From the NCBI GenBank assembly GCA_022457155.1, contig JAJGOT010000002.1, positions 2,619,501-2,683,500 on the forward strand: 64,000 bases of DNA, written 5' to 3'. A program made the translations under genes and the position numbers. Shown here one piece after another: positions 1 to 12,400 of this stretch. The notes beneath the pieces were generated by a model, which was not told the DNA's origin, made no database searches, and saw only the letters and a list, made by a program, of their open reading frames with translations. Position 1 is the first letter of the stretch. Every line of letters starts with the position of its first letter. The DNA comes from Cladopsammia gracilis. Its lineage: Eukaryota; Cnidaria; Anthozoa; Scleractinia; Dendrophylliidae.

Positions 1-869
1 TTAGCATCGGGGAAGTCCTCTGAGGCCAGGGAAGCCAAGGACCCTTTAGCATTAATTTTCTTCAGAACAACTGAGCGGCGTTCTTTAGCCAGAAGAGCAG
101 AGGCATTGCCAATGAGGCGTAGCCCATGGGAAGATGCACTGAATAATGCTTGCAGTTGATCTGAGGATAGTACAACCTCACCCTTCTCTTTGGACTGGAA
201 AAGTAGATCATTCAGGTGCTCATACATAAAGGCGATCGGGCCAACTGCGTCTAATACACGATCCTGGGTAAATCTGCCCTCTTTATCAGCTTGTTTGATG
301 CCAGGAACCAGACTAGACAGATACTCATCTAGTACAGGAGTATAAACCGCCTCCACATCAGGTCTAGGAAACTTGCGACAAATTGTTTTCCTCTCAAAAG
401 ATTGCAGAGGTTTACAGAAGGTGTCGAGGACCGCAGATAATTGCTCACTCGCTACCCAACGTGAAGAGGATTGCAAAAAGTCCTCATCAAACTCTTCCTC
501 AGAGTCTACACTATAGCCACTTAAACGTGGTTGCTTGGCTTGAGGTGGACCCTCATCATTTTCATAGGACACTGTATCAGCCATTGTCCTGGCCGTATTC
601 TGGGCCTTGATCGCCCCGGCCTCAGTAGTTGGATTTCCCGGTTGTTTTGAAGGAGCCTTGGTCGCTCCCATTTGTCGAGAAGCATGCGTTTCATCATCTT
701 GATTAGCAAGAGCCGAGCGAAGCAAATGTAATGCTTCGGGGTCGGCGAAAATAGCCTTAACTAGTTCACTAGGTTACGAGGTACCTTTATCCTTCGGCAA
801 GGGAGAGGATTTTTCGCCGATGACTTCTAAATCCGGAGGATTTTCCGCGGATCCAGGAAGAGCCGTCAT
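1..869 (-). pseudogene. DIRS-type retrotransposon gag-like gene, partial (runs off left edge)
   Basis: Read on the minus strand from an ATG at 869-867, one frame stays open to the left edge apart from a single in-frame TAA at 776-774 (codon 32). The protein has an acidic, Ser-rich stretch followed by a helical, charged region with motifs such as AVYTPVLDEYL and RTMADTVSYENDE, a composition I associate with the first (gag-like) ORF of cnidarian DIRS elements. The single stop makes it a pseudogene copy. The family assignment is by resemblance and by the DIRS recombinase just to the right; no catalytic motif exists to confirm it. Confidence 0.5.
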
Positions 870-1049
870 GCTTTTTCAGGAGCGAAATAAAATGGCGCGG
901 TGGTCATGTCACAGCCGGGACTTACTACAGCCGGGATTCCTGGGACCTAGGACCCCGCGTTTATATGTTGATTTTTGTATCTTTCTTCTAATGTTCGCTG
1001 TTTGGAGTGAAATAAAGTGGTGTTACATTGTTATATTGAGACGACTGTT

Positions 1050-1735
1050 CTGAAGTATAATTGGCTTTCGTCTGCTAAACTGCATCTTTACACTGATGCT
1101 GCAGGCTCATTAGGATATGGCGTTGGCTTTATGGTAAATGGCCTATACTATACAAGACTAGTGTCTAACTAGTGTCTATACAAGACTAGTGTCTAACTAG
1201 AAAACTGCATGGTTAATTTAGACACTAGGCATTTCCTCGATGTTATTTGTATTTAGTTATTCGTCCTATTGTTTTAGTAATTTTAGTTGAGCTAGATATA
1301 TATTTTCTTGTAACAAAAATGTCATGGTAATGTGAAAATAAAGTATTGTTGTTATTGTTATTGTAGCTGGTTAGGGAGAAACATCTTCGTTCTAGAAATG
1401 TTTCCTATTGTTCTTAGTATTGCCGTCTGGGCATCAGAACTAGCAAATAAGTGCATTATCTTTCACACTGATAACCAAGGCCTAGTTGAAGTAATCAATA
1501 GGAAAACTACCAAAGATAAACAGCTGTTAGTTCTGTTGCATGAACTCTTTATTGCAGTGTTTGAAACATAATATACTATTTCGGGCTGTTCATGTGCCTG
1601 GGGTGCTCAACACCAAAGCTGATGCTTTATCGCGCTTACAGGTCACGAAATTCAAGTCCCTTGGCCAGAGCATGGATCGCGAGCAAACGATTGTTGCAGT
1701 CCATCTTCTACCGGAGAGCTGGCCACTGTAACTAA
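1050..1735 (+). pseudogene. DIRS-type RNase H domain, interrupted
   Basis: The frame starting near 1050 reads KLHLYTDAAGSLGYGVGF, the first beta hairpin and catalytic Asp of a retroelement RNase H. It is cut at about 1140 by an inserted repeat and resumes near 1367 with HTDNQGLVEVINRKTTKD and, after a frame change near 1570, VHVPGVLNTKADALSR, the C-terminal RNase H motif typical of DIRS and Ty3-like elements. No reverse transcriptase is left upstream. It leads straight into the tyrosine recombinase region, the usual DIRS order. Confidence 0.7.
1141..1366 (+). repeat. Retroposon tail inserted in the RNase H gene, with a 28-bp tandem duplication
   Basis: This insert splits the RNase H coding sequence. 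It begins with two tandem copies of a 24-nt segment (1149-1172 and 1177-1200, period 28) and ends in an AATAAAG signal followed by (TTG/TTATTG)n at 1343-1366. A short 3' tail with such a microsatellite is what L2/CR1-type LINEs and their SINEs leave on insertion. Confidence 0.5.
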
Positions 1736-2652
1736 ACAGCTTTTATCTGCGAGTTTAACTAAAGGTTCCACGGAAGCTTACAAACGATCCTGGAACCTCT
1801 TTACGGACTGGGCTAAGTCCTATTTAGGTGGCACAATCTTAGTTTTACCATTACACCAGCTGTTATAGCACTTTTTGTGTCACATCTTTATTCACGTCAT
1901 TACGCTTCCTCAACTGTTACCAGCTATTTATCTGCTATTGGTTATGCTCATAAGCTAGCGGGAGTGAATGATCCAACAGAAACTGCGATCATTCGACAAA
2001 TTCTGAAGGGTTATCGCAAGTTAACGCCAGCACACGATGTGCGTCTTCCAATAACTTTACCAATATTGAGACAGCTCATTGCTGCATTTAAATACACAAC
2101 ACAGTCAGCGTATCAATTAAAGCTGTTGTCGGCTATGAGCTCTTTAGCCTTTTTTGCATTTTTACGTGTTGGAGAGATTACAGTTAACGGAAGTGATCAT
2201 GAGCATATGAGCATACCAATCTAATTACGCTTCCATTAGTCAATAATCATAGGCAGGCCATGGCCCTGCAGCTCACGATTTCTAAATACAAACATAGTGA
2301 TACTGGGCGCCCCTTTGTTATTTATGGCTATCAAGAGGAGTCATGTCCAGTCAAAACCATCTTAGATTTCATTTCTACCAGAGGGATCATCACTGGTCCA
2401 CCTTTTTGCTGGCCAAACGGGGCGACCATCAAGAGGTAATTTTTTCTTGAACACCTGAATAGAGCACTTAAATTTTCTAATCTAGATCCTGCTTTGTACA
2501 AATTGCACAGTTTTCGAATAGGTGCAGCCACTTCGGCTGCGGCAAAAGGTTTTTCTTATACACAGATTCGCCAGCTAGGACGTTGGAAATCTAATGCATT
2601 TCTAAACTATATTCGTACACCTATTCTCTCAACAAACGACAATACTTTTTAA
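1736..2652 (+). pseudogene. DIRS tyrosine recombinase
   Basis: Coding pieces in shifting frames give a phage-integrase-type recombinase: an N-terminal SAM-like core (STEAYKRSWNLFTDWAK), the first catalytic Arg in AFFAFLRVGEI, then LHSFRIGAATSAAAKG (His-x-x-Arg) and GRWKSNAFLNYIR with the nucleophile Tyr. All four signature positions are visible. Frame changes occur near 1868 and 2222, there is a TAA at 2437-2439, and a final TAA at 2650-2652. DIRS elements use this enzyme instead of a DDE integrase to insert circular DNA. The copy cannot encode a working enzyme. Confidence 0.85.
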
Positions 2653-2760
2653 GTTTGGTCCACAAGCATGTGCTGTGGTACTCTCTCTTTTCTCCTTTCA
2701 GGTCTCTTTTTGGGTCAACAGTCTGGGTGGGGCGGGCCTCCCTTCAAGAGTCTTGTGGCC

Positions 2761-3619
2761 TTTTTTCTTGTGCCCTCGCCTTTGCTAGAGCTTAATAATT
2801 GAACAAATTGTTGGTAATTAATTTATTCGACTGTGTTAGATTTAATAAATCAGCCATCTTGCGTGGCCAAAATTTATCCCAACACTTGGATGTTTTTACA
2901 GTTCTTTTAGCGCTCTTCGCAAACAAAGCTCGACTGTTGACCAAAGAATTGACTTAGCATAATCTTTACGTTTTGAATAATTGCAACTGGGAAAGGAGAC
3001 AAAGTAATTTATTTGCCGGCAAATAAAAATTTTTATAACTCCTACCCACTAAGTCTACTTAATTTTAAATTATTAAAATTTAACTGACTGTAAATAAGTG
3101 AGGAAGAGCAGTAAGTAGGGCCCGACATTGCACAAAGAATATTGAGCAATAATCACGAGACTACCTGGTGACTTTCATGACGATAGAAAATCTATTGAGC
3201 AAGGGTCACGAGTTTGGTCGGAAAAGTACATAACGTCGATTTCATTTAAAGGTATAAGATGTAGCATGTTCCATGTATTTGTCCTCTGTCTAAAGACCTG
3301 ACACGCACTCTGCGAGTTCGACCCTCCTCCTCCCTTCCTCCGCCTCTTTTAATTTTTAGAGTATTTTAATCTGGGCGCCTTTTTTCTCATGCCCTCACCT
3401 TTTCTAGAGCTTAATAATTGAACAAATCGTTGTTAATTAATTTATTTGACTGTGTTAGATTTAATCAATCGGCCATCTCGCATGGCCAAAATTTATCCCA
3501 ACACTTGTACGTTTTTACAGTTATTTTAGCGCTCTTTGCAAACAAAGCTTGACTGTTGACCAAAGAATTGACTTAGCATAATCTTTACGTTTTGAATAAT
3601 TGCAACTGGGAAAGGAGAG
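2761..3619 (+). repeat. Direct repeat of about 240 bp, two copies
   Basis: Copy 1 (2761-3000) and copy 2 (about 3381-3619) are near-identical, sharing long blocks such as GCTTAATAATTGAACAAAT and TTGAATAATTGCAACTGGG. About 380 bp of non-coding sequence without a gene lies between them. They follow the DIRS recombinase and may be part of its terminal or internal repeats, or an unrelated duplication. Confidence 0.75.
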
Positions 3620-3711
3620 ATAAAACAGGTGTTTCGTCATGAGGCAGGTACTCCAACTTTGGTAGAGCAGCTTTTTTTGGATGAGGTCGTGCTGGATGCG
3701 GTCTGGAGCCA

Positions 3712-3869
3712 TTACGGAATCGCGCCCATTGAAAACCATCAGCCAAAAAATGTGGGGTCCCCATGATATTTTGCGTGCCTAGAAATAATAGCTACACACA
3801 GGGGAACATTTAATTGACAGCAGAATTTGCATCATCGATCGACATGTTTCAATGGGCACAATTCCGTAA
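3712..3869. repeat. Small fold-back repeat
   Basis: TTACGGAAT...CCCATTGAA at 3712-3733 is the inverted partner of 3848-3869 (22-bp arms, two mismatches, 114-bp spacer). It could be a MITE remnant. No coding signal is seen between the arms. Confidence 0.6.
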
Positions 3870-4210
3870 TGCAGAGGTCACAGTCAGGACCTAAAACCAA
3901 AGAGAAAGAGTCAGTTTCCCCCTTTAATTATGATATCAAAAACAAACAGAAACAAGGGTTTGCTCTAAATCGTATTTTAGATTGTTTAAATAGAGCTTTC
4001 AGTAAGTTCTAGAGTAGGTGGCTTAATAGACCAAAAAAGTAGTTGGCTACATTATCTAAATGCAAAACTATTAAACCAGCTTTATTTTTATATCAACCTT
4101 TAAAAAATTAAAGTGGAGATAGTTTGGGGCTCAGACTGTAGGTGGTGGAAAATTGGTAGCTTGTAGCCAGCTTTTAATAAAAGGCAATCAGGCACAAATA
4201 CATTGTGTAC

Positions 4211-4388
4211 CTTCACTAAATTGACAGTCTCCCTTGACATATTCTAGATAGAGTTCTCCAACATCAACATGTAGTTCCATAAAAGCGTATATCTTTCCAA
4301 AGTAGCCATGACCAGATACAGTAGATTTCTTTGATGGGGGAGATGAAGAATAGGTGGCCAGAAAATCCCCATCGTAGAATTGTTCATC
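4211..4388 (-). CDS. Exon-like open segment, function unknown
   Basis: On the minus strand a pyrimidine-rich acceptor (AATTGCAG) precedes 4388 and a donor (GAAG|GTACAC) follows 4211. The 178 nt between are open and encode a protein-like segment with DGDFLATYSSSPPSKK and GYFGKIYAFMELHVDVG. I do not recognise the family. The splice signals and the composition support a real or fossil exon; no partner exon was identified. Confidence 0.3.
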
Positions 4389-4421
4389 TGCAATTGAAGT
4401 TATGAACATGTTGTTATGCAC

Positions 4422-6022
4422 AACAAGCTGCTCAAATTAACAGAATTTATATTTTGTGATTTATTTAACCTTAGCAGTCAACTATTCAGCGAAGTCAGCA
4501 AAAAAATTGAAGCCAGGCAATAACTGTGAATAACGAACCCCTTTGTAATGAAGTCCCCGGTATAACAAACGGAATCCAAAAGCCTAAACGTACAAATTTA
4601 TAGTAAAATGTGTGGAAAAGACCCGAACAAACTCCCATCATAATGAACTAATTTTCCCAGTCCCTTGGCACTTTGTTATATCGGGGTTACACTTTATGAA
4701 CAAAGAATAGATAAGAAAAATACTAATACATATCTTGTAATTTATTAGATCTTATTAAATCGAACGTACATATCAATTATTTTCAAAGCTGTACAATAAT
4801 ATTTAGAGTAAACAAAGCAGTCATACAAAACTTATTTCAAAATAACTATATACAAGTTAATAAATTTGATTTTCAATATTCAATTACTGTCTGTTATCCT
4901 TGTTACTATGGGCATTATTTGAAGTCATTGCAATAAAGAATTTCTGAAAGTGCCTTCTGCCAAATCCTGTTGTCACACCAGACGTTTGTTAGACCTAACT
5001 TGATAAAATGTGGTCTATTTTTACAATGAAACTACGAAAACCCTGAAGTCTTGAAATATTTCTGAAATGTTTATTATGCCAATCAGACGCATAATTGAAC
5101 CACCAAAAAAACCTTGGCTTACAGTTTATACCTCTCACATCTGATTGGTCTTCTTTTCCAAACACAATGTAAATTAAAGTAAATGCAAATTAGGTTTATT
5201 CTTACATATATTAATAAAGTTCCATGACTAGTCCAGAACAACAAAACCCAGAGTTATCATTTTGTTTTCTTTGGGTTAGATTGGGGTTACAAATGGTTGG
5301 CAGGTTCTTTTTCTGCTGGAGACTTCAAGTATGTTGGTAAGCAGAGATCTAGAGAAAAGGCAGAGAAGGCAATTCTGGTAGGAGGAACTTACCCATCCCC
5401 ACAAGATGGTTGCACCCCGGTCTTGCAATGGATGTCATGCCTTGAACATGTCTTGTTTGATAAATCTTCCACAGAACTTCAAAGGCTCTCCTTGTTAGAC
5501 TTGGCTAAAACGGAGTACGCTTCTCTCCTCCATGGTCCACAAATCACAACCTTTTTTTGGTAGACTTGTGGCAAACGTTTGACAACAGTTGGGTGCAAAT
5601 GTCGAGGATATTTGCACAGCTAAGCTAAAGTTTCGCTCTGGATCTCATTAGGCAAATTAAGTGATGACCACAAGAGGCATTGACAAAGGTGTGCCCACAA
5701 GGTGTGGGAATGTATGGGTTTAATGAACAGTTTTCTTAACATATTTTAAAAGTTTTTCAACAAGGTCTAAAACAGTTTTTGCAGTGATATACTGTAGTGT
5801 TGCGCTCTGGTATTGGATCAAACTGACAATATACTATTGTTCTCATAATTTGCGTTTTTCTCTATTCAGACATCTTCCCAATTCACCTTTTCGGTGCTAG
5901 ATTTCATGTGTAGTGTCACGTGACTTCTGATGTAAACAAACCGCGAATGTTCAGACATCCGTTCTGACCAACGTACTAATACGTGCACAAATTTCGTGTC
6001 GCTATTTGAAGTTCCTGTCAAT
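4422..6022. other. AT-rich stretch with one unassigned ORF
   Basis: From 4422 to 5290 I see no gene, only AT-rich sequence. At 5297-5563 (plus) an 88-codon frame without an ATG contains QWMSCLEHVLFDKSS; it could be an old exon but matches nothing I know. From 5564 to 6022 there is no coding signal. The stretch ends at the AT dinucleotide (6021-6022) that is the left target duplication of the ISL2EU element. Confidence 0.3.
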
Positions 6023-6086
6023 AATTTTTTTTCCATTGCTTAAAAAGTCTTGAAGTCTTTGAAACTCGAATAGTTCCAGGTTCAAA

Positions 6087-9000
6087 ATGTCAGAGCAGAA
6101 GAATAAGAGCAACTTTAACACCATGAATGTGGCAGAATTTAAAAAATATTTGCAGTAACATGGAGTTTCAGTAAGCGGATATTTAAAATCTTCGCTAGTG
6201 GAAATCGCTTCAGCAGTTGAAAGAATGATTTTGCCAGTGGAACCAAACTTCGAAAAAGATCAAACCAATGATGCAGACAGTTTAATAATTCATGACATGT
6301 TAATTCCCAATCCATTCTCCCTGAAGACCGTGAATAACTTCAACTCATCACTGCCATTTGGGTTGTACGATATTTTTAACCATTTAATTTACCACTCTAC
6401 TGATTACGACAAGCAGGGACTCGCCGCTTACAAGTCATTTCGACGATTATCGGTTATTCAATGACAGTTATGTGGAATTTTTACTAACTGCTCAGTTGAA
6501 TCAAGAGGGTGTTCAAGTATATGTAGCTAAAGTGCGGCAGTTCATGAAAATCAAAATGGATGAAGGAAAAAAAGGAGTACTTTGATCTCTGGTTTATTCT
6601 CGAGGGTAGAGGTGCAAACAGAGGCAGTGTTCTTCAGGCAAGATGCAAGTGTAAAGGCGGTCGAGATGGGGGATGTAAGCACATTGCGGCTGCCATGTAC
6701 TCCCTAGAAGATTTGTTGAACACTCCTGGTAACGACAGTGTAACCAGTGGTCCATGTATCTGGCTTAAGAGACAGAGAGCAAATACTCAAGCGTGCGAAG
6801 TAAAGAATTTGGTGATCGAGAAAGGCAAAAAGCCCTCCTACAAAAAAGAAAACGTAAACACATGTACTCCCAAAATACTGATGTAGATGTCTGTGCTCCT
6901 GAAGATACTAATCCACCAAATGAGGAGTATCTAAGAAAATTCACCCAAAAGTTGTGCCAATTAAAAACTGATAGACCCGTTATCTTGCCCTTATTTAAAA
7001 AACTTTATTGCCCACCAGAAGAAGACACAGATCTCCATGATGAACCTGCTGAATTCAATGGTAATAAACCAAAGGTTGGTATTATGAATACTAAAATACA
7101 AGAGATCTTAAGAAATCATCCCAATATTTCAAAGGAACACGTTTTGAGGTCATTGTCATTCAGTGAAACAGAAAGGAAGCATGTTGAGAGCACCACCTCA
7201 AAGAAATGGCAATGTGAGGAAGAGTATCTCCAAAAGGCAGGGTTTATAACAGCTTCCAATTGCAAGAGAGTCTTCACCCATCAAGAGGCACTTGAGAAAA
7301 ATAATGCAGAAAATACCACAAAGTTGATAGAAGCTATTGCATTAGCCAAGACACCTCACATTCATTCTAAATGACAGGAAGTTGAACCACAAAATGCCAG
7401 GGAGTGGGGGTTATTTCATGAAGGGAGTGCTCGCAAGGCATATCACAAACTGGAACTGGCCTCAAAAGGCTTTTTAATTTCAAAATCAAAGCCTTTCCTT
7501 GGTATTAGTCTGGATAATATTCAGATGGTTGTCCATACACAGTTGTAGAATATAAATGCCCTGGAAACAGATATCTGCACCCAAAACAAGCTTTCCTAAC
7601 CCCAAGAAATTGGTGGCATTAAAAATGGAAACGAGTTTGCATTGAAGTCTACTACAAAGTACTACTTCCAAGTTCAGCTTCAAATGTTTGTAAGTGAGCT
7701 GACCTTGTGTAACTTTGCTGTGTGGACTAAAAAAGGAATCTTCACTGTTGAGGTGCCCTATAACCCAAGCTTCATGTCCAGTGCATGTGCAAACTGGAGA
7801 GGTTTTGGACTTATCAGGTTCTCCCTTTCATGATGACTGAAGTTAACAGGACCATATTGCCAGGTACACCAGTCCTGCTGTACATGTCATAGTATATATA
7901 CTTTTATCTAATTTTTAATATTAATTAAAGCAATCAGTGTTCTGGTCAATAAAATTATACAAGTAGAAATAAAGAAGCTAGGCCACAGCTACAGGCCTAG
8001 GCTAGCTAGGTAATGCCACTTTTTATGTAAAGTTTTGTTTTGCTTGAAAATTAATATTTAATCTATTATTTAATAGATTAAATAAATAATAATAAATTAA
8101 TAATATTTAATCATTATTCAGGAAGAAGAACACTCAGTTAATTATTATTTTGTGGGTTCTTATAGATTCATCCCAAGAGGTATCCTCTTCTCAGGATACC
8201 AGCTGTTCACAAGAGACCATCACCTCCCAACAACAGCCCAGTTGTTATTCAGAAGTTGTCAGTACTTCACAAGAAACCAGCTCAGAAGCAGATGCCAGCA
8301 TTTCGCAAGGCACCAGCTGTCCTAGGCAATCAGATGTTCATGAAGTTATTGATTTGTCAAGCTCACAGAACAGTACTCCTACCACACCTTCAGACAGTGT
8401 GCAGCTTTCTGGACTTGAAATCTACAAAGAGGATGTGCAAACTGTCCAACCAAAGTCCATGATCACTGACACAATAGTTTTGTTTTTGTTCAAGTAAGTG
8501 ACTGGTTGATTAACTGCATGTTTATAACAGTTATTATTAGTTGCTTACAACAAATATAGCCTTGAGTTGTACTTTGTGCCAGGAACATTACATAAAGATT
8601 AATATGATTTTGTATATATTGTGGTTTCAGGCAACTACGCCAGTGTATTTATCCCATTGTCAGTTCCTATTTCAATACCACTTTATGCAGGGAGCAAGAT
8701 GTCAGTCATCCTCAAGGTACAGATTTAAAAAATATATACTTGCATTAAAAATTGTATGTGTACATACACATTGCCATGATGTTAGAATGCTACACATGTT
8801 ATTCCTAAAAAATTAACAAAAATAACCTCTATTGTTAGTTTTTATTGTTTATGAAGATATCTAATTTTTTGTCATTATTTTTAAAATGGTTAGGCTAAAA
8901 TCCGCAGAGAAGTTTTTTAAGATGAACCTGCTTAACAGTGAATATGTGATTATTGCAATCAACAGAAGGTCAGAAATATTTAATACATACAGCTGTGTAA

Positions 9001-9980
9001 TGCAAAATGTTATAATTCCTTCAAATTGAATTTAGAAACCGAGATAAAAAGTTTTATTTTCTTTTTCAGTTTACATTGGCTCTTGGCTGTCTTTACCCTA
9101 TGGTAAGCATTTAAAGAATGCAATTAGTACAAGAATAAAATTATATATAAATTCAAGAGTTTATTTTGTTTATTTAGAAGAGTTGTAACCTGGTTAAATA
9201 AAGTCTCTAATAACAGGCTGTTTCTCATTTACTGGAATTTAGACTGTAAAATGCCATTTCTTTTCCAGGCACCTTCTGATAATGGACTCATTGACATGGG
9301 ACATTAGTACAAGGCATGCAGAAATAGACAATATCAACAGGTATTTAAACAGTAACCATTAGTAACACAAAATGACTGTAACCAATCTGCCTTTCATTTG
9401 CTGTTGGTAATGGATTTTGTGCTAATAGTTTAGACTTTGTTTTATTATTTTAAGCTTCCTGGATCACCTATGTGCAGCCAGCAGCATACCCTCCAAGACA
9501 ATTCAGCGGTCATATCATGTGCTTAAGGTAAACTACATGTATCAACAACATTATATTGTAACCAATTAGACCTGGGATTAATACCAATTATTAATTTAGT
9601 TGCTTATTTTAAGACAGTGACTTCATACTTTTCAGGTACCACAACAGTTGAAAGGAAGCAACAACTGTGGATTTCACATGTTCATGTTTGTTGACCATTT
9701 CTTAAAGGTACATGTTGAGTAAAATTGTTACAATTTATATACAATAACCTGACAATATGGACTAATAAATAATTAACAAAAGGCATAATTATTAAAATTC
9801 TCTGTGTTATAAATCCCCAGTTCTGTTGATTTTTGTAGATGTATGGCATTCATGTTGTATTACTTATTTCATAGGATCTACGGGAGTATGAATGTAATCC
9901 AAATGGATGTCTATGCTGAACACCAGTGGTTTGATCCCAAGTATGCTGAAACCAAGAGAACATTGACTAGAACTTTTTAG
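6087..9980 (+). pseudogene. SAP-SWIM-YqaJ nuclease fused to a Ulp1-type protease (ISL2EU second gene)
   Basis: From ATG 6087 the reading holds, in order: a SAP-like DNA-binding helix pair (VAEFKKYLQ...HGVSVSGYLKS); a SWIM zinc finger (CKCKGGRDGGCKH, 6648-6690); a YqaJ/lambda-type exonuclease (AGFITASNCKRVF, EWGLFHEGSARKAYH, PFLGISLDN, VVEYKCPGN, YYFQVQLQMFV); a Ser/Gln-rich linker (8166-8493); and a Ulp1/SENP cysteine protease with His (LHWLLAVF), Asp (LIMDSLTW), Gln (VPQQ) and Cys (GSNNCGFHMF). Exons end or start at 7863/8166, 8493/8631, 8716/8894, 8968/9070, 9102/9269, 9340/9455, 9527/9636 and 9707/9875, all with GT-AG. Phases agree at every junction except 8716/8894, so nuclease and protease belong to one transcript. 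Breaks: TAA 6156, frame changes near 6440, 6570, 6830, 7545, 7625 and 7790, TGA 7372, and a frame change in the last exon. The nuclease probably works on transposon DNA ends; a protease role in processing or deSUMOylation is inference. Confidence 0.85.
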
Positions 9981-10314
9981 AGGCTCTATTTGTAAATAAA
10001 TAGAAAGTTGATCAAGAGTCTGGAACAAAAGGTGGACAGTGAAACTGTCCAGGAAAAGCATTAATTTTCAGCCGAACGGCGTGTACAGTGAATATTTTAT
10101 TCATCAGTGGTGTAATTAACTATGATTATTATATACTGACCATACATTTCTTTAGTTGATTACACCAGTGTTCATTATATTTCATAAATCGACTTACAGT
10201 AGACTACATTAAATACACTGCGTGAAGCTGTATTTATATTGTATATTATTATTACTCTATTTTCATAGCTTACCCTTTTTGTTTTGAATTCTGTTTTCTG
10301 TTAAACTTTCATAT

Positions 10315-12400
10315 TTATAATTGGTGGTTGTAATTTACTAGTATTGCACAGACAGTAACAGCAGAGCTGATGTATGGTTCACATGTAAGTGGAATAACTC
10401 CCCTAAGAAAATTAAACAATTTCAATCGCCTTATCATGCGCTCAATATGAACCCTTGCAGTTGCAACTCATCTTGTAGCAGTTGATGCTCGTGCAGATAC
10501 ATTATTTTTACGCATGATTGGAGGTGCAATTAGTACAGTGTTGTGTAAAGCTAGAAAATCCCGTATGTTAAAGCCCTTATCAGCCATAACAGCATCGCCT
10601 GGCTGTAATTTTTCTAAAACACCACTAACATTTACGATCTCCTTGTCACTAACACATCCACTATATAACTTTGACACAAAATTAAAATGCAAAATAGGAG
10701 ACATTGAAATAAGTAACTTAAATGTGTTTGAGGACTTGTACTGACTGTAGGTAGATCTTTGGCTGAATGGCTTGCCAGGGTTTTCAACATAGAATTCAGT
10801 ACAATCAATTATTGCTCTCAGATTCTTAAAGCTATTCTTTTTGAAGCAATTTGCTTTAGTTATCCCCATTAATTCCTCTTTAGTCGAGAAGGGTAAAAGA
10901 AACCTCAACTCTTTTTCTAAAAATGATATCCATGTTATAAATATCATGCTTCCAGTTGCTGTGGTCATGCCAAACATGGGTTTCTCCTAAGTCTAACTAA
11001 AGTAAACACAAATTGCTCTTTGGCTGTCAACTTAGCCAGCTCTTGCCTTTTCTAAAAAAAAAATATTACACTGATAAAAAAGTCTTTTTAAACTGTGGGG
11101 TATGGCTATTATTGGGGATATATTTCTGATACATAATGGAAAATATATATACTAAATACAAAAATAGATAACCTTATGGCATATTAAATATAAACTGACC
11201 TTCAAGTACTTGTCCTGGAGCTTTCCAGCCCTGGTTTTTCGTGAACCCTTCCACATGTTCATGCGTTTACTTTTTTCCTCAACTTCACTGTAAATCAGCT
11301 CAAGACATTCCTTTGTTTCATTCATTTAAAAAAATCCAATTGACAAAATGATTGTCAGCTGAAGTTTATACAATGCAAACTTTCAAACACACAGCAAGGA
11401 GTAGATGTTTAATCTGGTGCGCTTAGTTCAGTTATATGTGTTGTTTACTATGGTGGGTGAATACCGTCATAGTTTACAAGGAAATTGTGGTTAAAGTATT
11501 TATAGTTTAGTTCGTGTAGCTGTGTAGTCATAGGTTTTCTGCGGGTCCATTACTTTCAGTTCTCCATAAATAAAATCATCAGTTTGTCCCTGCCTGAAGT
11601 CTGATTTAATAAAAGAACAGACTGACGTAAGCTTTTAGCTTATTCATTAAGCTTATGTTGTAAGAATAAAAGTGCAAACATCTAGGAAAATATACAGCGA
11701 GTTTTAATTATGAATTTACCGTACTTACTTGAGTACTGCATTCTCTTAGTGGTCTCTTAGTGTCGTGGTTGCAGATTTCTGACTCGCGATCTGGCTTGAT
11801 CAGTTCAGGAAACTCGTCGGTTTGCTCTTCAAATTCATGCATGCCTTCGTCTGCTTCGTCATCAAGCTGTCCTGTACTCGCAACTGGCTCTAAGGTCAAA
11901 TCTAAAAGGGCCCGGCAACTGCATGTTCCTCTTTTGATTTACCAGAATGGCGATGAAGCGTTAACAGGGTTTTAGCCACTGATAGTTCAAGGCAAATTTT
12001 CTTTCCCCTCTCTGTCTGCCTCTCGCTCGCCAGATGCCTTTCATTAACGATTGAGTCGCGACAACTATGCACAATATAAAATAATAATTCAAACAACAAA
12101 TAGTGTCATAAAAGAATATTAAAATCGATGAACTTACTTTTTCGTTACTAGCAACAGCAGATATTGGGTCAGGATCCTCTCGCATTGGACATTTCCACCA
12201 ACAAAGTGTACACTATAAAAATAATACTGTCCTTTGTAAACATGAAGGAGTCACCACTTTTGCCTTCTCTCGTTTTGTCTAACTGCACCAGGAAAATAGA
12301 AAAACTCGACTGGATCACCCTTCGGATTTCTTACCCACCTTTGAGGGAATCGGGAATAGTTTTTACAAGTACCATAAGCACACCGTTTAGTCATGACCAT
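10315..12400 (-). pseudogene. ISL2EU THAP-DDE transposase
   Basis: Minus-strand exons. Exon 1 (12400-12138) starts ATG and encodes a THAP-type C2CH finger (KRCAYGTCKNYSR, GDPVEFFYFPGA), breaks near 12250 and ends EDPDPISAVASNEK before GTAAGT. A second exon (about 11900-11729) is acidic and ends before GTAAGT. A third (about 11335-11201) holds KRMNMWKGSRKTRAGK and ends before GTCAGT. The catalytic exon (about 11050-10315) has IIDCTEFYVENP (first Asp), DAVMADKGFNI (second Asp) and HIERMIRRLK (Glu): the DDE_Tnp_4 fold. An in-frame TGA at 10470-10468 separates the last acidic residue from the rest, and the frame shifts near 10985. THAP binds the transposon ends and DDE cuts and joins. The gene faces the nuclease gene tail to tail. 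Confidence 0.88.
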
